A stretch of 64,000 nt of DNA from Flavobacteriaceae bacterium (GTDB lineage Bacteria; Bacteroidota; Bacteroidia; Flavobacteriales; Flavobacteriaceae). The notes beneath the pieces are model-generated. The model saw nothing but the letters and a program-made list of their open reading frames with translations. It was not told the DNA's origin and ran no database searches. Shown piece after piece: positions 9,033 through 18,081 of this stretch; the stretch's first letter is position 1, and the number at the start of each line of letters is the position of its first letter. The stretch covers positions 1 through 64,000 of the forward strand of contig JABABD010000018.1 of the NCBI GenBank assembly GCA_014238425.1, read 5' to 3'. Position numbers and translations under genes: made by a program.

Positions 9033-9088
9033 TTTTTATAGCTTAATTTTTTTTGATTGACTATTTTTGACATCACTATTAAAACTAA

Positions 9089-9610
9089 ATGGCAGAGAAA
9101 GAACCCTCAATATGTGATGAAAGGAATTACAATCAACTGTTCCGCAAATATTATGAACCAGCGACCAAATACCTTTACTATAAATGTGGAGATTTGCAGC
9201 AAGCCGAAGATATCGTTCAGAATGTATTTATAAAATTATGGCGATTGTGCGCCACGGTATCTTTTTATAAGGCCAAATCTTACATCTATACTGCTTGTAA
9301 CAATTTGTTCTTGAATGATGTTGCACATAAAAAAGTAGTTTTAAAGCATCAGGAATCGGTTTCTGGGAAAACGAATTATGAAAGTCCTGAATTCTTAATG
9401 GAAATTGACGAATTCAGGACGAAACTAACCCAAACGATAAGTAATCTTCCCGTAAAAGAACGCGAAGTCTTTTTGTTAAGTAGGGTTGAAAAAAAAACCT
9501 ATAAAGAAATTGCGGAGATCACTGGGTTGACCATAAAGGCCATAGAACGTAGAATGAGCAAGGCCTTACAGTTATTGCGCAATGCTCTGGGAAAAGAAAT
9601 AAAGATATGA
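9089..9610 (+). CDS. ECF-type RNA polymerase sigma factor (FecI-like)
   Basis: 173 residues with the usual ECF layout: region 2 (YLYYKCGDLQQAEDIVQNVFIKLW, here split for reading) near residues 30-55 and region 4 with the helix-turn-helix KTYKEIAEITGLTIKAIERR near residues 138-158. It resembles the Bacteroidota sigma-70 expansion family that is paired with FecR anti-sigma factors. The FecR gene follows 48 bases downstream and the transducing TonB receptor after that, so signalling should run from receptor to FecR to this sigma. A TATTTTTG box at 9062-9069 resembles a -7 element, but no convincing -33 was found. Its regulon may include the receptor and the divergent cassette (inference). Confidence 0.9.
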   Translation: MAEKEPSICDERNYNQLFRKYYEPATKYLYYKCGDLQQAEDIVQNVFIKLWRLCATVSFYKAKSYIYTACNNLFLNDVAHKKVVLKHQESVSGKTNYESPEFLMEIDEFRTKLTQTISNLPVKEREVFLLSRVEKKTYKEIAEITGLTIKAIERRMSKALQLLRNALGKEIKI

Positions 9611-9658
9611 ATAGGGTAATCCTTAAATTAAATGTCTCATTAGTAAGCGTATAAGCAT

Positions 9659-10573
9659 ATGATGAACAATTACGATACAGACGATACTTTTTTGGGCAGG
9701 TGGATTTCCGGTGAGCTATCTGATGAAGAACGCATTGCATTTGAAAAAACTGAAGCTTTCAAGCAATTTAATAGCATCAATACCGAATCCCAACTTATAG
9801 AAGGACCTTCTATAGATACTGAAGCAGCTCTTATAAAAGTCAAAGCAAAAAACCAAACAAAACATAGAAATACCAAAGTGATTCGTTTATGGTATTCAAG
9901 GGCTGCAGCTATATTACTATTGGTAAGTTCGATAGTCTTCTTGAATTCCTCCAAAACCCATACTACTGGCATTGGTGAAAAACAACTCGTTACTTTGACT
10001 GATGGGTCCACAGTACACTTGAATTCTAACTCATCCATATCCCTAAAGCGATTTTTTTGGCAAAATAACAGAAAGATAGAGTTAAAAGGTGAAGCTTTTT
10101 TCAAGGTAACAAACGGTTCTGGGTTTAATGTTCATACATCTAAAGGAATCGTTAGTGTCCTAGGAACTCAGTTCAATATACATGATCGCTTAGACTTTAG
10201 ATTACAATGTTACGAAGGAAAAGTACGTTTTACGCAGTCTGATATAGTGGAGTCACCGTATATATTGACACAGGGGAAATCTATTTCTATAATGGCAGAT
10301 AAGATTGAAGAAAAAACATTTAAAGGTAATCAACCATTATGGAAAAATGAAGTTTCTTCATTTGAGAATCAACCCTTATCTTTAGTGCTTGAAGCATTAT
10401 CAAATCACTTCCCTATTCAATTTGACGCGACATCTGTGGATGTCAATCGATTATACACGGGAAGTTTTAAACATGATAACCTTGAAACTGCCTTGAAGGC
10501 AACGCTTATACCTATGGGTATTACCTATGAGAAGGACACCAATAATACTAACATCATCATACTATCGGAATAA
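9659..10573 (+). CDS. FecR family anti-sigma factor
   Basis: 304 residues. A short cytoplasmic N-terminal sigma-binding segment (LGRWISGELSDEER near residues 12-25) is followed by one transmembrane helix (about 80-97), a periplasmic FecR domain (about 105-200, with the typical VTLTDGSTVHLNSNS and VLGTQFNI strands) and a DUF4974-like C-terminal domain (about 235-303). The last domain resembles an STN/secretin fold and should contact the STN domain of the receptor encoded 4 bases downstream. Two consecutive ATGs (9659, 9662) could start it. Known role of the family: holds the ECF sigma factor until the receptor signals substrate binding. Confidence 0.9.
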   Translation: MMNNYDTDDTFLGRWISGELSDEERIAFEKTEAFKQFNSINTESQLIEGPSIDTEAALIKVKAKNQTKHRNTKVIRLWYSRAAAILLLVSSIVFLNSSKTHTTGIGEKQLVTLTDGSTVHLNSNSSISLKRFFWQNNRKIELKGEAFFKVTNGSGFNVHTSKGIVSVLGTQFNIHDRLDFRLQCYEGKVRFTQSDIVESPYILTQGKSISIMADKIEEKTFKGNQPLWKNEVSSFENQPLSLVLEALSNHFPIQFDATSVDVNRLYTGSFKHDNLETALKATLIPMGITYEKDTNNTNIIILSE

Positions 10574-10577
10574 TTTC

Positions 10578-13139
10578 ATGAAATACCTTTTCTTGTTACT
10601 AATATGCTTAGTGACGATTACTACAACTGCGCAAGAAAAACGAGATTATAATTATGACAATGTTCCATTAGTAAATGTTATAAAAGAGCTCCAAGAAATT
10701 CATGGCATTACATTTTCTTTTGCTAGCGATCAACTCCAAGAAAAAAGCATCTCTTTAACTGCTTCCGAAATAGGGCTCAAAGAATTACTTTATATTCTCG
10801 AAGCTCAGTCTGCTTTGTCTTTTCAGAAAATCTCTAATACACAGATTGCCATAGTCCCAATCGAATTAGAGCATATGACTTGCGGATATATATTGGATAC
10901 CGAGACAAGATTTCCAGTCACTTATCAAGAAGTACGGGTTTCTGATGAAAAAGTAATCTATACTGATGCAAAAGGATTCTTTTCTTTTAAAGACCAAACT
11001 AAAGCTGGATATGCATTAGATATTGTAGGTTATGAGTCTCTAGAAATAAATACTAGTTCGGAATGTGTTTCTATATATATCAGTAAAACCAATGAGAATT
11101 TGGAAGAAGTTGTTCTTTATGGATACATTACTAGTGGTATAGATAGGAATAAAGATGGCTCTGTTGATGTGAACAGACAATCTTTAGGAATTCTACCTGG
11201 ATTAGTGACTCCAGACTTACTGCAGAGCATACAATTAGTACCTGGCATCAGTACTTTAGACGAATCTGCCACAGGCATTCAGATAAGAGGTGGATCTCCA
11301 GATCAGAACCTTATTCTTTTTGATGATATAAAACTTTTCAATTCAGGCTATTTCTATGGAATGTTCTCAGCTTTTAATCCCTATGCTACAGAAAAAGCCA
11401 CCATCTTCAAATCTGGTACTAGTGTGGTATACGGTGATCGTATTTCTGGTATTATCGATATTTCTACAGGTGACGAAATTCCTGAGAGAACCATTAGCGG
11501 TTTTGGAGTGGATGGTTTAAGTGTGGATGCTTACGTTAAGGCTCCGTTATCAGATGATTTTGGAGTTTATGTTTTTGCGCGACGCTCGTATGCCGATGCA
11601 TTTAAAAGTGCGACATACGAAAGCTATGCCGAAAAAATATTTAGAAATGGAGGCCCAGTAACAGATATAAATGGCAATCCATTAACTATTGAAACCGATG
11701 ATGAATTTACGATTGATTCTAGTACGAACGAATTTTCTTTTCACGACATTAATGTGAAAGCCATCTATAAACCTTCTGATAAGGATCGTATCATCTTAAG
11801 CGGTCTCTCGACTCGCAACGTATTGGATTTTTCATTCACGAGTTTTGGTGAAACAAAAATAGATTCACTGGTTACCAAGAACAATGGTCTTAGCATTAAC
11901 TGGGAACATACCTCATCAGAGAACCGTACAGAAGAGATAGCCGCCTACATTTCAAGCTATGATTCACATTATAGGAATGTAGAAATTGAAAACGATCTTA
12001 TTGAAGAAACCAATGTGAGAGCTAACAGCATTACTGATTTTGGCTTGAATTTTAAATCACATCGCATTATCAATGAACAAAACTCTTACAAATTTGGTTA
12101 TCAACTTTCTAACACAAATGTGAATATTGATCAAATTAAGACAGAACCTTTAACGCCTGAAGATAATGTAAGCCTTATTGAGCGTGACAGTAACTTGAAG
12201 AATGCTGTATTTGGAGAATACAACTACAAAACAAAGACTTCAGGAATCATAGGTGGAGGTATAAGAATCGTTCATTATTCAAGTATTGGAAAAGTGTATA
12301 TTGAACCTCGCATAAATACAGAAATCCCCCTAAGAGAAAACTTCCGCTTAAAAGCAAGCATAGAGCGAAGACACCAGCCTATATCACAACTCATAGAATT
12401 TAATCAAACCGAACTTCGCTTAGAGAATAACATATGGCGTTTATCTGATGAAAGAGATTATCCTCTATTAAAAAGCGATCAGGTATCAGCTGGATTATTA
12501 TTCAATACTAATGGCTGGATTATCGATTTAGATACTTATTATAAAAAACTGTCTGGACTCACTACCTATACTAATGGTTTCAGTACACCGATACTAGAGC
12601 TAACAGAAGGAAAAAGCACCATAAAGGGTATTGATCTGTTAATTAAGAAACGTATTGACAATTATCGTGTTTGGGCTGGGTATACCTATAACAATATCGA
12701 TTTTAACTTTCCTAACATTCAAGCAAGTGATTTCTCTGGTAACAACGACATTACGCATAGTTTTAGGATTTCGAATACTATAAAACTCAATGATATTCAA
12801 TTATCATTGGGATGGCAATACAGAACAGGTGAACCATTCACACCAATTACTGATTTTGATCCAAGCACATTGTTTGTTGAATTCGGGAGGATTAACAGTA
12901 ATCGTTTAGAAGTCTATCATCGTTTGGACGCATCAGCCATCTATAATTTTAAGGCGCATAAAAAGAAACCTTGGCGAGGACAAATCGGGGTTTCTGCATT
13001 GAATTTATACAACAGGAAAACGCCAATTTCTATAACATATAGAACAGAACAGGAACCAGCAGGCTTAGAGTTAAAACAAGTCATTCAACGGTTTTCGTTG
13101 GGTTTTACACCTAATGTGTCTTTTAGATTGTTTTTTTAG
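10578..13139 (+). CDS. TonB-dependent transducer receptor with N-terminal STN domain
   Basis: About 853 residues from the ATG at 10578, chosen because it starts a good signal peptide (MKYLFLLLICLVTITTTAQ); the frame remains open upstream inside fecR. Domains in order: STN (about 25-95), carboxypeptidase-regulatory-like insert (about 100-170), plug (about 180-300, with IQIRGGSPDQNLILFDD) and a 22-strand-type barrel ending in aromatic Phe (FRLFF). An STN plus adjacent FecR and sigma genes marks a signal-transducing receptor. No SusD gene is adjacent, which argues against a polysaccharide locus and leaves a metal chelate, cofactor or peptide as possible substrates. The true substrate is unknown. 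Confidence 0.88.
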   Translation: MKYLFLLLICLVTITTTAQEKRDYNYDNVPLVNVIKELQEIHGITFSFASDQLQEKSISLTASEIGLKELLYILEAQSALSFQKISNTQIAIVPIELEHMTCGYILDTETRFPVTYQEVRVSDEKVIYTDAKGFFSFKDQTKAGYALDIVGYESLEINTSSECVSIYISKTNENLEEVVLYGYITSGIDRNKDGSVDVNRQSLGILPGLVTPDLLQSIQLVPGISTLDESATGIQIRGGSPDQNLILFDDIKLFNSGYFYGMFSAFNPYATEKATIFKSGTSVVYGDRISGIIDISTGDEIPERTISGFGVDGLSVDAYVKAPLSDDFGVYVFARRSYADAFKSATYESYAEKIFRNGGPVTDINGNPLTIETDDEFTIDSSTNEFSFHDINVKAIYKPSDKDRIILSGLSTRNVLDFSFTSFGETKIDSLVTKNNGLSINWEHTSSENRTEEIAAYISSYDSHYRNVEIENDLIEETNVRANSITDFGLNFKSHRIINEQNSYKFGYQLSNTNVNIDQIKTEPLTPEDNVSLIERDSNLKNAVFGEYNYKTKTSGIIGGGIRIVHYSSIGKVYIEPRINTEIPLRENFRLKASIERRHQPISQLIEFNQTELRLENNIWRLSDERDYPLLKSDQVSAGLLFNTNGWIIDLDTYYKKLSGLTTYTNGFSTPILELTEGKSTIKGIDLLIKKRIDNYRVWAGYTYNNIDFNFPNIQASDFSGNNDITHSFRISNTIKLNDIQLSLGWQYRTGEPFTPITDFDPSTLFVEFGRINSNRLEVYHRLDASAIYNFKAHKKKPWRGQIGVSALNLYNRKTPISITYRTEQEPAGLELKQVIQRFSLGFTPNVSFRLFF

Positions 13140-13158
13140 CACCTAAATAAAATAAAAA

Positions 13159-13486
13159 AAGCAGATCTATAAGCCGGATTCTGTTCGATGACGACGTTAC
13201 CGTGTCACGACCTTATCATTTATCTATGTTTACTATTACTAGCAAACTTTAGCTGCCTACCCTCCAACAATTGTGCGTGTAGCACTCTCCCGATAGTTAT
13301 CGGAGCGCTGGTTTACATGACATTGCACCGCATAGAGTTTACCTGGTTTCACTACAGCATTACCTGTACATACTTTCTGTTGCACTTTTCCTAGCCTCGC
13401 GACTGGTGGCCGTTAGCCACTATGCTACACTATGGTGTCCGGACTTTCCTCTCCCGAGTACTCGGGAGCGATAAGGCGATCTGCTT
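13159..13486 (-). ncRNA. rnpB: RNase P RNA (bacterial class A)
   Basis: Read on the minus strand, the RNA contains the universally conserved GAGGAAAGTCCGGAC near its 5' end and ACAGAATCCGGCTTAT near its 3' end. The two ends pair as helix P1 (AAGCAGATC at 13159-13167 with its complement at 13478-13486), giving about 328 nt. An 18-base perfect palindrome at 13451-13468 fits the P3 stem. A T-rich run follows the 3' end. A short open frame inside it is not a gene. The RNA is the catalytic subunit that matures tRNA 5' ends. Confidence 0.95.
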
Positions 13487-13491
13487 GGGCG

Positions 13492-13499
13492 CAAAGCTA
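13492..13499 (-). promoter_or_regulatory. Promoter -7 box of rnpB
   Basis: The minus strand reads TAGCTTTG, a full match to TAnnTTTG. It ends 6 bases before the predicted 5' end of RNase P RNA at 13486, exactly the expected distance to a transcription start. No strong TTTG was found at -33. Confidence 0.55.
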
Positions 13500-13588
13500 C
13501 GTAAATTGTTAATAACTATGATGAAATACTACCTTACGAATTCTGTAATCTGACTGGTTTTTTTTTTCTTTGTTAGAACGAGTTATTC

Positions 13589-15352
13589 ATGGAACACTTT
13601 GTAGTATCGGCACGAAAGTATAGACCTCAAACCTTCAAGGACGTTGTTGGTCAAGATGCTATTACCAATACACTGCTTAATGCCATTGAAAACAACCATC
13701 TAGCTCAAGCACTACTCTTTACAGGACCTCGCGGTGTTGGCAAAACAACTTGTGCGCGTATCCTTGCCAAAATGATCAATCAAGATGGCACGCAATCTGA
13801 AGATGAGGAGTTTGCTTTCAATATTTTTGAATTGGATGCAGCATCCAATAACTCTGTAGATGATATACGAAACTTAACTGACCAAGTTCGTATTCCGCCA
13901 CAAGTAGGTAAATACAAAGTCTATATTATTGATGAGGTACATATGCTCTCCCAGGCAGCTTTTAACGCTTTCTTAAAGACTTTAGAAGAGCCACCAAAGC
14001 ATTGTATATTTATATTAGCTACTACCGAGAAGCACAAGATTATACCAACTATTCTTTCTCGTTGTCAGATATTCGATTTTAAACGCATCACGGTTAAAGA
14101 TGCCAAAGAATATCTGAAGTACATAGCAGAACAACAAGGGGTGAATGCAGAAGATGATGCCTTACATATCATCGCACAAAAAGCAGATGGTGCGATGCGT
14201 GATGCACTGTCTATATTTGACCGCGTTGTGAGTTTTTCTGGTAAAGAATTGACCAGACAGGCTGTTACAGAGAATTTAAATGTTCTGGATTATGAAACCT
14301 ATTTTACAGCGACCGATTTGATTCTTGGAAACAAGATTCCAGAGCTATTGATACAATTTAATGATACGCTTTCAAAAGGATTTGATGGCCACCATTTCAT
14401 AGCAGGTTTGGCATCGCATTTTAGGGATTTACTTGTCTGTAAAACACCTCAAACTATTGCTTTACTTGAGGTTGGTGAACAAACACAAAAAAAATATCAA
14501 GACCAATCAGTCAAGGCATCTCAAGCCTTTTTGATGAAAGGCATTGAACTTGCCAACGATTGTGATCTTAAGTATAAAACTAGTAAAAACCAAAGACTGT
14601 TAGTTGAATTATGCCTAATGCAACTTGCCTCTATCACTTTTGATGGAGAAAAAAAAAACAGTAGACATTTCATAATTCCAGCATCTTATTTCAAAGCCAA
14701 TGGCATTGCTCCTATTAAGGTCATTAAACCAGAGGTAACAGAAGCTACAGCATCCGTTGTAGAAAAACCCCTTCTTGAAGAAGTATCACTTGTAGAACCC
14801 GATAATGCCGATTCTGACCCTTCTTCTGAATCGAATACAATAACACCAAAAATTGTTGAGGAACGTCCAAAAATTATTTTAAACCAGGAAAGGAAACGTG
14901 TTTCTGGCTTATCATTAAGCAGTATTAAAAAGAAAAAGGAGCATCTCATTAAACAAATGGATGTCACTATTGATGAAGAAGATCTTCCTAACGACAATTT
15001 TACCGAAGAAGCCATGCAAATTGCATGGGGTAATTTTGTTTCTAAATTAGAAAAAGACGGGAAGCATAATTTCGCTTCTATTTTATCTATTGATAAGCCA
15101 AAGCTCAAAGGTCATAGCATACATTTAGAATTCCCAAATGCCACCAACAAAGTTGAAGTAGAAAGACAGCAATATGAACTTTTAGGGCATTTACGAAAAA
15201 CACTCAATAACTTTGATATCCAACTTTCTATCTCTGTTAATGAGGAAATGGAAAAGCAATATGCCTATACCTCTATAGAAAAATTCGAGAAGTTAAAAGA
15301 AAAAAACCCTGCTATCGATACTTTACGTAAAACTTTCGATTTAGACATATAA
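13589..15352 (+). CDS. dnaX: DNA polymerase III subunit gamma/tau
   Basis: 587 residues. This is the clamp-loader ATPase that assembles the sliding clamp and couples the replisome. Visible: YRPQTFKDVVGQ at the N-terminus, Walker A GPRGVGKT (46-53), DEVH Walker B (115-118), sensor-1-like LATTEKHKIIPTILSRC, then the oligomerisation domain and a long acidic linker (about 385-460) before a C-terminal domain. The four zinc-binding cysteines that sit after Walker A in E. coli DnaX are missing here (the region reads KMINQDGTQSEDEEFAFNIF). The ATG at 13589 directly precedes the conserved N-terminus. It starts about 100 bases from rnpB on the opposite strand. Confidence 0.95.
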   Translation: MEHFVVSARKYRPQTFKDVVGQDAITNTLLNAIENNHLAQALLFTGPRGVGKTTCARILAKMINQDGTQSEDEEFAFNIFELDAASNNSVDDIRNLTDQVRIPPQVGKYKVYIIDEVHMLSQAAFNAFLKTLEEPPKHCIFILATTEKHKIIPTILSRCQIFDFKRITVKDAKEYLKYIAEQQGVNAEDDALHIIAQKADGAMRDALSIFDRVVSFSGKELTRQAVTENLNVLDYETYFTATDLILGNKIPELLIQFNDTLSKGFDGHHFIAGLASHFRDLLVCKTPQTIALLEVGEQTQKKYQDQSVKASQAFLMKGIELANDCDLKYKTSKNQRLLVELCLMQLASITFDGEKKNSRHFIIPASYFKANGIAPIKVIKPEVTEATASVVEKPLLEEVSLVEPDNADSDPSSESNTITPKIVEERPKIILNQERKRVSGLSLSSIKKKKEHLIKQMDVTIDEEDLPNDNFTEEAMQIAWGNFVSKLEKDGKHNFASILSIDKPKLKGHSIHLEFPNATNKVEVERQQYELLGHLRKTLNNFDIQLSISVNEEMEKQYAYTSIEKFEKLKEKNPAIDTLRKTFDLDI

Positions 15353-15362
15353 ATAACACATA

Positions 15363-15929
15363 ATGAATAAGTTATATGTTTTAATTTTAATTATATTTAT
15401 TGCTTTCTTGAGCTGCGATGGAAGAGATCGTGTATTCAAGACCAACGAAGAAATATTGATTGAAAATAAACTCTTAGATTCATTTTCTGAGAGCATTAAA
15501 TACTTCCCTGAAACTTATAGTGAAGTCGAAACTGATACTATTTTAAATAATGGATTTAAGGTAAAAATCAAAACCTATACAGACATGAATAGTAGTGTTC
15601 TAATCGAATTCACACAAGACACTATTAATTATAAACGCTTTTATCGTGAATTTCTATCTAACATTATTGTCCGTTATAATAATGATAAAGTATTTGAGGA
15701 AAAGATAAATGTAGATTTCCTTGCTAAGAATAGTATCGAGTCAAAAGATTTTTTGAATGGTAAAGTGATTCTAAAGAATATTAGGATGTTAAATCAAATG
15801 GAAAGCGACAATGTGGTCATTGATATATGGTGTTGGAAAATAGATACTGAAATATTCTTACCACTTCAACTTATTATTGACAAAAAAGGAAAATTTACTT
15901 TGAATACAGAAGGAGAACTAGAATTTTAA
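15363..15929 (+). CDS. Hypothetical lipoprotein
   Basis: 188 residues starting with a lipoprotein signal peptide (IIFIAFLSC, lipidated Cys near residue 18). The mature part is mixed alpha/beta with a central NGFKVKIKTYTD segment and no family I recognise. It lies 10 bases after dnaX and 2 bases before miaE on the same strand, so it is probably co-transcribed with them. Function unknown; location probably outer-membrane inner leaflet or periplasm. Confidence 0.75.
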   Translation: MNKLYVLILIIFIAFLSCDGRDRVFKTNEEILIENKLLDSFSESIKYFPETYSEVETDTILNNGFKVKIKTYTDMNSSVLIEFTQDTINYKRFYREFLSNIIVRYNNDKVFEEKINVDFLAKNSIESKDFLNGKVILKNIRMLNQMESDNVVIDIWCWKIDTEIFLPLQLIIDKKGKFTLNTEGELEF

Positions 15930-15931
15930 TT

Positions 15932-16516
15932 ATGTTAGGCTTAAAACTACCAACAGACCCACGATGGATAAATATTGTAGAGAAAAACATAGAAGAGATT
16001 CTTACGGATCATGCCTTCTGTGAGCAGAAGGCAGCTAGCACTGCTATGTCCCTGATTATAAGCTTTCCTGAATACACAGAGTTAGTACAGGAGATGATAG
16101 CTTTAGTAAAAGAGGAGATCAGTCATTTTAAAATGGTACATGATCGTATTCTAGAACGTGGTTGGGTTTTAGGAAGAGATCGCAAAGATGCTTATGTCAA
16201 TAAACTTGTTACCTTCTTCCCTAAAGGAGGTAGCAGAACAACACAATTGGTCCATAGATTGCTATATGCAGCACTAATTGAGGCTCGAAGTTGTGAGCGT
16301 TTCAGATTATTATCTGAAGAATTAGAAGATAAAGAGTTAGCACAGTTTTATCATAAACTGATGGTTAGTGAAGCGAACCATTATACTATGTTCCTAGCGT
16401 TTGCGAGACAATATGGTGACGACAGAAAGGACGTTGATGAAAAATGGCAACAGTTATTAGATTTTGAAGCCCAAATCATGAAAGACTTGAGCAAATCTGA
16501 GAGTATTCATGGATAA
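15932..16516 (+). CDS. miaE: tRNA-(2-methylthio-N6-isopentenyladenosine) hydroxylase
   Basis: 194 residues, typical for MiaE, a soluble di-iron monooxygenase of the ferritin-like fold that hydroxylates the isopentenyl group of ms2i6A37 in tRNAs. Iron-ligand motifs are visible: E in DHAFCEQKAAS, E..H in VKEEISHFKMVHDRI, E in IEARSCERF and E..H in VSEANHYTMF. The N-terminal LPTDPRW is characteristic. It ends one base before the convergent MORN gene. Confidence is high for family membership; the substrate is taken from the family. Confidence 0.92.
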   Translation: MLGLKLPTDPRWINIVEKNIEEILTDHAFCEQKAASTAMSLIISFPEYTELVQEMIALVKEEISHFKMVHDRILERGWVLGRDRKDAYVNKLVTFFPKGGSRTTQLVHRLLYAALIEARSCERFRLLSEELEDKELAQFYHKLMVSEANHYTMFLAFARQYGDDRKDVDEKWQQLLDFEAQIMKDLSKSESIHG

Positions 16517-16517
16517 T

Positions 16518-17129
16518 TTAGTTATTACTCTTGATCAAGCCATTTTCCCAAATTCCTGACTGTTGAGTACCGTCTTGATAGGTATAAGTACCTTGACCTT
16601 CCATTTCGCCAAAAGACCACATACCGTTATAGTTCTCGTTGTTTTTATAAATGAATTTTCCTTTGCCATGACGTAAATTATTTTGGTACTCGCCAACGTA
16701 CATGTCTCCGGCGAAATGTTTCCAAGTGCCTTGACCATGTTTCTTGTTATTCTTCCAATGGCCTTTATAAGTCGTTTTATTTTTATACACAATGACTCCA
16801 TATCCTTCAGCCATATTATCAACAAATTCGCCATTATAAATATCGCCATTGGCCATGACTAGCTTACCTTGGCCGTTCTTCTTATTACCTTTGTAAAAAC
16901 CAGTATAAATACTACCGTTTGACCTATAATGTGTTCCTTTTCCGCTCATCTTACCTTCTCTCCAAGCCCCATAATAATAGTCGCCGTTTTTCCAAACGTA
17001 CTTCCCTAAACCGTCATCGCAATCACCAGATATACATCCTGTACCAGAACCTGTGACATCATATCCTTGATCTTGGGCAGATATAGAACAAGCAATTAAT
17101 AGCGTTATTAAAGATAAAATCTGTTTCAT
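16518..17129 (-). CDS. Secreted MORN-repeat protein
   Basis: About 203 residues from the ATG at 17129, chosen because it begins a signal peptide (MKQILSLITLLIACSISAQ); the frame is open further upstream without export features. The mature protein has about six MORN motifs of 22-24 residues (patterns such as NGDYYYGAWREGKMSGKG and NNKKHGQGTWK). MORN repeats form extended beta-hairpin arrays and in bacteria occur in exported proteins of mostly unknown role. It lies downstream of ppx on the same strand, 46 bases after its stop. Confidence 0.85.
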   Translation of the reverse strand: MKQILSLITLLIACSISAQDQGYDVTGSGTGCISGDCDDGLGKYVWKNGDYYYGAWREGKMSGKGTHYRSNGSIYTGFYKGNKKNGQGKLVMANGDIYNGEFVDNMAEGYGVIVYKNKTTYKGHWKNNKKHGQGTWKHFAGDMYVGEYQNNLRHGKGKFIYKNNENYNGMWSFGEMEGQGTYTYQDGTQQSGIWENGLIKSNN

Positions 17130-17175
17130 ATGTGTTGAGTTATGCTGCAAATAAACAAAAAAAGTGCCAAAAGCA

Positions 17176-18081
17176 TTATAATTTCTTGCTAGAGATTGTT
17201 TCATAGTACAGGCCTTTAATAATTCCATCAGATAATCCTATTTTTGGAACGTAAATATACTTGGCCTTACTCCATTTCATTGTAGACAGATACAGTCTTG
17301 TAGCTGGTATAATGACATCAGCTCTATCTTGATTTAAATCAAGTTCCGTAATTCTTTCCTCATATGAGTACGAATTCAATTTATTGTAATACGATGTAAG
17401 ATAAAAATACGTCAAAGGTTTACCGATGGCCTTGCCAGATATCTTGAATATTTTATTAATGTTACCACCAGAGCCAATAATTTCAACAGCGTCATACTTT
17501 TGAGTACTAGATTTTATCCAATCTTCTAGGCTCTGCCATGTACCCTTTTTAACAATATCGTTTAGCAATCTTACAGTTCCGATCTTAAATGATTTTGATT
17601 CTACTTGTTCACCTAAATGAAATATAGTAAACTCGGTACTACCACCTCCAACATCAACATATAAGTATGTTTTTGTGTTATCAATATAAGCATGAAGATC
17701 TGTTGCCGCAATTATTGCCGCCTCTTCTTCGCCTCCAATGATATCAATATTAACGTTAGATTCTTTAGCGATTATTTCGGCAACTTGAGTGCCGTTGCTC
17801 GCTTCTCGCATAGCCGAGGTAGCACAAGCCTTATATTTATATACATGATGAGATTTCATTAGTAAATTGAAAGCCAGCATCGTGTCTTTCATTCTTAAAA
17901 TGTTTGTTTCCGATATCTTACCTTCAATAAATACATCTGCGCCCAAACGAATTGGCACACGTACCAAAGAGCTTTTTTTAAAACGAACAGGTTTCCCTTT
18001 TTCTTCAATAATGTTGGAAATAAGAAGACGAACTGCATTGGACCCAATATCAATTGCAGCGTATTTTTTTATATTGATCAT
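17176..18081 (-). CDS. ppx: Exopolyphosphatase / Ppx-GppA family phosphatase
   Basis: 301 residues, the single-domain-pair form of the family, which hydrolyses polyphosphate or pppGpp. Motifs of the ASKHA fold: AAIDIGSNAVRLLI at the N-terminus, YVDVGGGSTEFTIF in the middle and IGSGGNINKIFKI later. It lacks the C-terminal HD domain of E. coli Ppx. Its ATG overlaps the stop of ppk1 by 4 bases, so synthesis and breakdown of polyphosphate are encoded together. Choice between polyphosphate and pppGpp as main substrate cannot be made from sequence. Confidence 0.9.
   Translation of the reverse strand: MINIKKYAAIDIGSNAVRLLISNIIEEKGKPVRFKKSSLVRVPIRLGADVFIEGKISETNILRMKDTMLAFNLLMKSHHVYKYKACATSAMREASNGTQVAEIIAKESNVNIDIIGGEEEAAIIAATDLHAYIDNTKTYLYVDVGGGSTEFTIFHLGEQVESKSFKIGTVRLLNDIVKKGTWQSLEDWIKSSTQKYDAVEIIGSGGNINKIFKISGKAIGKPLTYFYLTSYYNKLNSYSYEERITELDLNQDRADVIIPATRLYLSTMKWSKAKYIYVPKIGLSDGIIKGLYYETISSKKL

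Noticed and set aside
9062-9069. TATTTTTG as a full promoter for the FecI-like sigma gene
   Set aside because: The nearest TTTG is only 6 bases upstream, not 17-23, so a complete promoter cannot be claimed.
10578-13139. SusC-type receptor of a PUL
   Set aside because: STN domain plus FecR and sigma genes fit a transducer, but SusD and carbohydrate enzymes are missing.
13188-13394. 68-codon plus-strand open frame
   Set aside because: Lies entirely within the conserved RNase P RNA on the other strand.
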